From NCBI GenBank assembly GCA_032191485.1, contig JAVDOI010000007.1, positions 9,794,642 through 9,858,641 on the forward strand: a stretch of 64,000 bases of DNA, in the 5' to 3' direction. This document shows, piece after piece, positions 56,631 through 64,000 of the stretch. The translations under genes and the position numbers were made by a program. The notes under the pieces were generated by a model. That model was not told where the DNA came from. It worked only from the letters and a program-made list of their open reading frames with translations, and made no database searches. How positions within the stretch are numbered: the first letter of the stretch is position 1; every line of letters begins with the position of its first letter. The DNA comes from Leptoclinus maculatus. Lineage: Eukaryota > Chordata > Actinopteri > Perciformes > Stichaeidae.

Positions 56631-59600
56631 GAGCCTCCACTTGCATTCCCTCCGTTTTATTGTGACAAGACACAGCAAGTCATGGCTTGAATACCAACGC
56701 GATAATTTCTTGACAGTCTCCCTTTATTTGTCTGCTATCGCCCTGATAAGATGATTTTCACTCTCCGGGTTTGTTTTGTCTTGGCAGAGATGGCCTGGGT
56801 GAGTGAGCTCATCCTCTCTCTCTCTCATTTTGTCTTTCCATCAGTTGGTGTTCTACTATATTCCAGACCACTCTGCAGACACATTGCCATGTGTGTGTGA
56901 GAGAGAGTCGGAGAGCGTAAGATGATTATGGGAAGATGCCACGCAGAGGAGAAATGTGTCCAGCCAAGCTCACACAGAAGAGAGTATTAGGAAATAATGG
57001 TGTGTGAATGCTTGGATACATTTGTGTTGATGTGGTACTTTATCATATAATAAAGGAGAGTAAAAATCTCTGTGTCCGTTATTCTGCAATTTCCCTTCGT
57101 TTTCTCTCCTTTTAACACACCCCTGAGGGACATCTGGAGGCTGTTTTTTTGTTGCTGTCTAGTGTCATCACTTGTGTGTCATATTAAATAATAATTAACG
57201 CACCACAGACGACTGGCTGCGATCAGAATCGCAATACAAAATTAACATGCTCGAGAGCGTTTGGGTAGAAACTCAAAGATGACTCATAGGAAGATGAAAC
57301 TGGTTCTGGAAATTATTCTGTGTAAGTTTATATCAAAATGATGGCCTTGTTATGTTGCCAAAGCCCTCTCTGGTCTCTGCAATGTGTGCTGAGCTGAATA
57401 AAACACTATAACAGGTTAGTAGCCTGAAAACGGGATCAATTTTGCTCAATAAGCCCACACAATAGTCCAATAAATTATTGTGGGTCACAAAACAAACGGG
57501 CTCCCAGAGAAGTTTGAAAGCCACTCTAGTGAGGTGGATAGAAATCTGGAGCCCACTTGATAGCAGTGCCAGACACATTACACACAGGGCTGCAGAATAG
57601 AGACTGGATATTTTGGCACACAAACCAGCACTCAGAACAAAGCAGAGCTGTCCACAGAACTAGCTTTTCCCTCATGTCTCCCTCCAAGGCTGGAGCAGGA
57701 GTTAATTGTTCTTATGATGGTGTCAGGTGGCAGAATTGATCAACGTTAAAGGATCATTCCCTGTGACAATACCTCTTGAGAGGGAAAGACAAACTATATG
57801 AGAATAGGTACTCTGTTTACGTGACATCTGACAAGGTAAAAGGACACCCTTCGATTGCTTTTTGCTCCGTCGGAATCACAAAATCAATACTGCAGCATTG
57901 CTCATATACACATCAACCTTCCTATTAAAGTATACAGACTAAACAGATCAACCACCGCCACTTCACAACACACTTGACTCCCCTCTGTTTTTACTTAATG
58001 AGATTTTATTCTAACAAGATTTGCAGTTTAAATGTTAATGCTTTTCTGCAGCGCAGAAGGTTGTTTTGTAAGTGCAAGCATCTGCACAGCTTACAGTAAC
58101 AGTCTAAAAAGTGAGGGCCATCACAAAGAGATCAGCTGTGGCTATATACGTAAGGTCCAGAGTAACAAAACAAGCAAACAAGTGCACTGGATGATCCCAG
58201 ATGAACAACGGAGCTGGTATAATCGTTATAATAAAAAAGCTCCTTTACAAATAAAAGCTTACCTATGCCTGTGCATGCACACGGTTCAATTGTGACACTC
58301 TCAAAAACAAAGGGATTGTATGATTCATATAGGCCTATATAAGTTCATTTATGTTTGTCTTAAAGGAAGATAAAAAATAAAAATTGTTGGGGTCCATGTT
58401 ATGTCTTGTTATGCTCCTTGTATGTCAGTAGGTGTTAGTATCTAGCCATGGTTCCTCCGCGGAGCCTTAAGAGTAGCGGTATCGTGCTGACTTACAAAGC
58501 AAACTGTTGCTGATAAGGAAAGACACGCAATATTCACTCACTACTCTTTACAGATGTGTTCCAGCATAATCTTTTCATCGAGGATATTTTCCATTGCTGT
58601 TGCCAGCTGGCACTGTAGCATATGTAGAGTATTAAAAGCAATGCATGAAGCCACATACAATTAGATCTTCCAACAGTGTGCACTCTGAGGAAAAGCTTAC
58701 AGATGTTCCCATCTGCTGTGTTTTACCTTGTTGTCCAGAGAGTGCGAGGAATGGAGGGGAAAAACGGTGCATTAAGTATTAAATTTAGACATCGTTGCTA
58801 AAAGACAACCCCTCATACTGTGTTTGACCTGTTTTGATATGAACACTGCATTTCTCGGAACAGGTGGCAAGAATAATTCAGCGAAGTAAAGCTATTATGT
58901 GTGTGATATACTGGATGCACCCTGCTATATACATGTGATCTGCTGGCAACAAAACATTGCTCTGGTTTCCATGTTAATGCAAGTTTTGATGTTCCGTTTC
59001 AAATCTCAATGTGCATCATTTTGAAATTATTTGGAAAGATTTTGTAACCACCGATTTTAAATTGCAACCCAGGTTTAATATAAATCACAATCAACATCCT
59101 TGGTTGTTGCTCTCATTTATGGTCCTTGAAAAAATAATCAAAAGAAAAACTGAGATGCAAGGTTGCAGTCTGCCAGTGTTCGGTTATGTGTGATGAAAAT
59201 GTTTCTATTGCATTCCTTATTCTGTTTTTTATTTATTTTAGCGAGATTAATCGAAGGAGAGACTGCCGCAACACATCTGCAAATAGTTCAATGTAAATAC
59301 TGTCTTGACCTGTGTAATAACAACAAAGCCTCACTTAATGGCTAAATGCATATCGACAAGAAAACCTTGATCCTCTCCCAAAACACAATGGAATGAACAA
59401 TACTGCAGAGCGAGACCTGGCATTGCAGAAAGAACGCCTGGCTTTTCTCATTCATCATGTTGATTGGAGAGATCAATTCACATTTGTGCTTTCCTTGGCT
59501 TCTCCTCGAGGCATTTTTCAGGGCTGTGTTGTGTGGCAACCCTTCAAGTTTACCATTTCGCAACATCCCGACATAAATCTATTTGTCAGTGGTGCTTACA

Positions 59601-59746
59601 CAATGAGACTTTTATTCTATCTTAATTTTTAGAACACAAAAAAAGGGACATTATCAGAGCCTGAGTGTATTGAAACCTGTGCTGCAGTACCCCACAGACC
59701 TGTCAGAGGGCATTGTAGCTCTATGAGAGATCCTGGTGCAACCGAT

Positions 59747-59776
59747 GGGGGGGTGGGGTGGGGTGGGGGGGGGTGG
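59747..59776 (+). repeat. G-run with strong G-quadruplex potential
   Basis: Runs of 7, 4, 4 and 9 guanines are separated by single T bases, with a further GG after the next T. This fits the four-tract quadruplex pattern with one-base loops. Confidence 0.9.
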
Positions 59777-61327
59777 AGATTGGTTTCTCTGAATTCTATC
59801 CCTCATTAGGTTCCATGCAGTGCCTGAATTACTTGCTGCATCTATCCATTAAAGTCCCTCTTTCTGTATACTGCTCACATTAAACACAGGTACGGTGCCT
59901 CGCAGGATGAATGCAGGGTGAAATCTGACCCCATTCCCACTTCCATTTTGCTGTGGCTCATTGCTGTGGAGGCATTCACCAGTTGTTTTTTGTGTGATTG
60001 AAATGTTGTATTCATATAGTCGCAAAACGTTCTTGCAGCAAAAGACCGACAGACTGGACGGTGCGTTTCTGTTTCTTTTCACCGACTCCATTTGTGTTCA
60101 CATCACATTGTTGGGACCGTTGGCGCATTCAGCACAACGCTGGCAAATCGGGGCCATGCATGTGGAATCCAAATCTCCAGATATTCACTTGCTAATGTTG
60201 TGACAGCTTGTTAACATATTCATTCTGCAGGAGGCTATGAAAGTTGACAGTGCAAGCTGAAGTTCATGTCTCCAGGCTCTGCCCTTGTCCACTTGGCTCC
60301 CTGCTTTGTCAAGGAGACTTAATTCATCATGATGAGCAATCATCTGTGGGGTTAAGGTGCAACAAGTGCACTGACCTTTTTCTCGGCCTTTGCCACAGAG
60401 CTGTTTTTAACCTACAACTCAACCCCTATATGATGGTTCCACTTTGTCAGATGAGCAATTGCTCTATTGACATTAAATGATCAGTTCTTATAGATGTGAA
60501 AGGTATTTCTATTTTGTCAACAAATACAATTCTAATCTTAATGTCCTTGTTTTGTGGGTAATAGCACATCTGACACAGCAAAAACTAGCAGGAAAAAGAC
60601 TAAGGAAACACTAAACAAGACAGGAACCAAGAACAATTACCCAAGTAACCATATTTGGGGACATAAGCACCTCCATGCATTTGTACCTCTTCTGTCTCCT
60701 TTTCATCAAGTGCATTAGATAACAGCTGGGCTCTACCATAAAGTAAACTCCAGCTGATGTATTGAGATTTTAATTGTGTGTTATTTTGCTGGCACTCCTC
60801 CTTCAGGAGAGGGAACAAAAGGCCTGCCTATCGTCCCTCTTCGCCTCCCTCACAGTTGATAATCAATGGAGGGAAAGAGCTGCCAGCTATTGACTGAGGA
60901 GAGATGAATGACACTGCTCCCAAAGGGTCCATTTGAATTTTGACAGGCAGGATTCAGAAGTCCTGGCCCGCCTTTGATGGTGCCAGGAAGAAGGCTTTTC
61001 ACTGACACACTGAAGGTAATACTGAGTGCTGATACAGGGCTATTAGAGGACTGAAATACTTTAATCTGCAGACTGTCGGAGATCATGTGTAGGCAGTTTA
61101 AATCACTGCATACTGCATTCATTTAATACTACGTTTGCAGCTGTTTTGTATCCATTCTACAAGAGAAGTTGAATCGATGGTGAATTGAAGCTGCAGCACA
61201 CTGCGAGGCACATGGGACAAATGTCAAACACAAGGAAAAAGGACTCTCACCTGGCCACTGGTGGGATGTCAAAAAACATCCATTCAAATGCCATCCTTTC
61301 TTCTTTTTCTGCGCACATCTGCTCCAA

Positions 61328-61356
61328 CCCCCCCCCCCCCCCCCCCCGTCCCCCCC
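61328..61356. repeat. Poly-C tract
   Basis: C20 followed by GT and a C6 run. Similar tracts are at 48942-48961 (C20) and 31468-31482 (C15). Confidence 0.95.
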
Positions 61357-63222
61357 GTTTCTGTTGTGACAATTTCAGTCATCTTCTAATGCCTGCTTTC
61401 TAATGTAGTCTGACCGTTGTGGAATCAAGATGAAAGCTTTCAAAACACATGTTTTTACACGTTGTGCATCATTCGTCTTAGTGATGACATGGTCAATATT
61501 ATGTGGATGCATGTTGACTAAAATCAGCCCTCACTCCCTTGTGTCTGATGTTCTATGTTTTGCTCCCAGGTGAGGATCTTGTTAATGCTGTGGCAAGCTG
61601 GTGACTGGCAGATACAATTGCTTGTCATGGATGATCACCCTATCCTGGGCAAACAAACTGAGCTGCCTGTAGAGCCAGTAATCAAGCAGTAGTACATATT
61701 AAGAACCCCAGTAAGGATTAAAATGATTTTTTCCTTTACTGCATATTCCCCTTTTAAGTGCATAAAAAAGCTGAATATCTGTCAAGTTCAATCACAGACT
61801 TAAAAAAAAATGCTGATATAGGAAAATCACTGGGACATTGTAGCTTTCTCTGTTCAACATGCTGTATATTAAACCGCATGTGCAGCTTTGGCAGTCACAT
61901 TTAATTAATACTAACACAGCATTTGTGAAAATGATAGATCTTGCTTTACTTTTTTTTTATTACTGATTGAGTTATTTCTTTGGAAAACTGTCAAAATGGC
62001 AACTTAAGCCTAAATAGTCATACCTTTGCCACTTACGGTTCAACTCTTCCTGTCTCTTCATCTTCTAGTGTAAAAATAAATAAATCCCAATTTTGTTCAC
62101 TGATGTCTTTCATGTCAGTGCTAATGTCTTTATGAGTTTTTTCATTCTCAGTTTCTACATTATGGTCTGCATTTAGTGATTTTGTTGCCATTCAGAGACA
62201 GTAGAAACAAGCTGTAAACACAGCATTTATGATATATCATCATCTTAAGTTGATGTGGAAAACTTGTTAGAAAACATGCTAGCCGTACTTATTCACGCAT
62301 CCGGCAGACATGGACCCACATTATTATTCATTCGGAGTTGTAGTTCTGTCTACCTGACCAATGTAAGTCTAATCTTTTCCCTTTTGCTCTGTTTTGGTCT
62401 TGACCGACTCATGGCGAAAATATCTGGCCTTTAAGCTTGATGTGCAGTTTAACGGTTAGATGTGAAGGGCTCATTCTATGTTTCAGGTGGTTTATACACT
62501 ATAGTGAAAACACAGTTATGAATATAATATTCCATTTCTGCCTAGATTCACCAAAATGCTACGCACTAGCCCTTAAACAAAAACTTAACGTTAATTGCAG
62601 GGCTGTGATGGGACGCTCTTGTCTGCTGCCAGTCAGATGCACCACAAGCCCAGCCACCTGCCCGACCTTACTTTCTGCCTTGCAACATAAGTGTTTGTTT
62701 TTGCTTTGGCACAGAACATTGGCATTAGATGGAAATTGTGCAGTGGACACGATGGACACAATTCCCAGAGATACTGGGCCGAGTTTCTGGAGATCTTGCT
62801 GACCCTATAGGGTTGTCTACACCCTAGAGATGATCTACAGTTAAAATAAAATACGATTAGAGTTTAATTACTCAGGGACTCGATGAACAAATTAAATTAA
62901 TCATGAACAACAAGCAGCCACACTGTTGAGGTTCCTCCTTGCTCCACAACAGTTATAGACTTGGCGAAAGAAACGCTTTATGTTTGCAGGGTTACTTTAA
63001 ATCACTCACTATCTACCAGATGGTTGAAACCATTTAAGAGAAGTAATTAATTTAGGTAGTTCGCTTAGTTAAAAATGGATTCCTGTAGTGTCAGTATGGC
63101 TCCCTACATGTTTTCAAGCTTCGTTGGAAGGAGTAATGTTAACATTAAAGTTAAAGTTCACTACCAAGGAAATACAATTCTGCATTGAATCCACATCTTT
63201 CAGTAACGGCTCACAGTTTCAC

Positions 63223-63224
<2 letters not shown>

Positions 63225-63269
<45 letters not shown>
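63225..63269. repeat. (GT)n microsatellite
   Basis: About 40 bp of GT dinucleotides ending GCGTGTA. Confidence 0.97.
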
Positions 63270-63416
63270 ATCTGTTATTGTGTGGTGGGTGGAGACAGAA
63301 ATCTAACTTATGCCAATACATATATTCTAGGGATATGCATCTTTCCCTCTCAAGGCGATTCAATACGTGGTCTGCGATACGCCAGAAAAAGTGAACCATT
63401 TAACGATTTGATACTC

Positions 63417-64000
63417 AGCGTTTCCCATTAAAAACCTAGACTCTGGCAGCATGCCAAAGTTTCATAATAACCCCAACATATTAAAATGGGTGGGCTGGCT
63501 GACTCTCTCTCTGTGCGTATAACCTCCGCAGCGGTGCGCTGCGACCGTCTCTAGTTTGGCTCACAAAGTAAAAAGTAAAATGGCTCACGGCTCCAGCCGT
63601 GTCAGCTTTACATCACCCCTCGCCTAGACCCTGTCGCCTTCCAAGGCAGTGAACTTAGTGCTCACTGCGCCCTCTCTCCCTGCGGCACAACTGTTAACTG
63701 GGGCGGACTATCCTCGGCGACCACCCCGACCTGTCTTTAAACACGGAGGTTTACCATGCTTTGTGAGTGTGACATTTTTACCTTGTCATCACCATTCATA
63801 TTTATATACAACCAATGTGTTGATGATTCAATTATTTACAAGAGAACGGTGTAAAATACCCTCCTTTTACTACCGTACTACTCTTCACTTAAAGTAAACA
63901 TTTGAATGCAGGACTTAAACTCTACAGTGGGGGAAAAACACGTCCAAGTCGCACTAGTTGTACTGACTGCAATATAACTTTAGCGGAGGTATTCATTTCC
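63417..64000. mobile_element. Probable hAT element, left end, running out of the window
   Basis: CAGCGTTTCCCATTAAAAAC at 63417 is a typical fish hAT terminus (CAGCGTTTCCCA). No matching inverted end is seen before 64000, so the extent is unknown. The segment 63520-63750 is relatively CpG-rich. A second hAT-like word (TAGGGATATGCATC...GGCGATTCAATACG, about 63329-63367) lies just upstream. Confidence 0.4.

Larger units (their letters stand above)
55245..63220. other. Intergenic, no gene recognised
   Basis: Eight kilobases with only short frames. The patch 55750-55850 (TAATTAAAG, CAGTAATTAGATG, CTAATTAATGCAGATG) has dense homeodomain-type cores and could be a conserved enhancer. Simple repeats are listed separately. 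A CAG|GTGAGG word at 61568-61576 mimics a splice site without a supporting exon. Confidence 0.45.

Noticed and set aside
61560..61692. Acceptor-like CTCCCAG followed by a 41-codon open stretch ending in TAG
   Set aside because: The same bases also fit a donor; the predicted peptide matches no family I know and no companion exon is visible.

Overview
The window is genomic DNA from a bony fish, most likely a percomorph teleost. It holds one recognisable locus: the V(D)J recombinase pair rag1 (+ strand) and rag2 (- strand), arranged tail to tail with 2,618 bp between the stop codons. The evidence for a teleost is a rag1 coding region split by two introns (it is uninterrupted in tetrapods), fish-type RAG1 and RAG2 proteins, and several interspersed repeats that I recognise as common in percomorph genomes.

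Layout. Positions 1-2700 are a mobile-element mosaic: a large inverted-repeat element with a CpG-rich core, whose left arm was later split by a hAT transposon flanked by a perfect 8-bp target duplication, then an AT-rich repeat. A (CA)n microsatellite (4331-4556) precedes a probable rag1 promoter (TATA box 5251-5258) and an untranslated first exon ending at a strong splice donor (5440/5441). rag1 codes from 6458 to 10557 in three exons, giving 1,073 aa with all catalytic acids present. The intergenic part carries opposed polyadenylation signals near 12070 and 12115 and an old ~300-bp triplication that would lie in the rag2 3' UTR. rag2 is one coding exon (14777 down to 13176, 533 aa), with an acceptor 14 bases upstream of its ATG and a probable untranslated exon near 15749.

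From about 16 kb to 64 kb I find no convincing protein-coding gene. The stretch is AT-rich intergenic sequence with DNA-transposon fragments, MITEs, tRNA-derived SINEs, a broken L2-type LINE, repeat families with several copies inside the window, and simple repeats. One 72-bp in-frame exon-like segment (25735-25806) is kept as a weak candidate. Composition resembles a vertebrate gene desert, and some AT-rich patches look like conserved non-coding elements, but that cannot be shown from one sequence.

How the genes work together: RAG1 (DDE nuclease, nonamer-binding region, RING) and RAG2 (six-bladed kelch propeller, acidic hinge, PHD finger) form the heterotetrameric recombinase that cuts at recombination signal sequences in developing B and T cells. 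The linked pair descends from a RAG-type transposon. I see no remnant of transposon ends here. The most unusual non-genic items are the nested element at the left edge, the GGATCC-rich element at 39285-39597 that ends in an L2/SINE-type 3' tail, and the triplication beside rag2.
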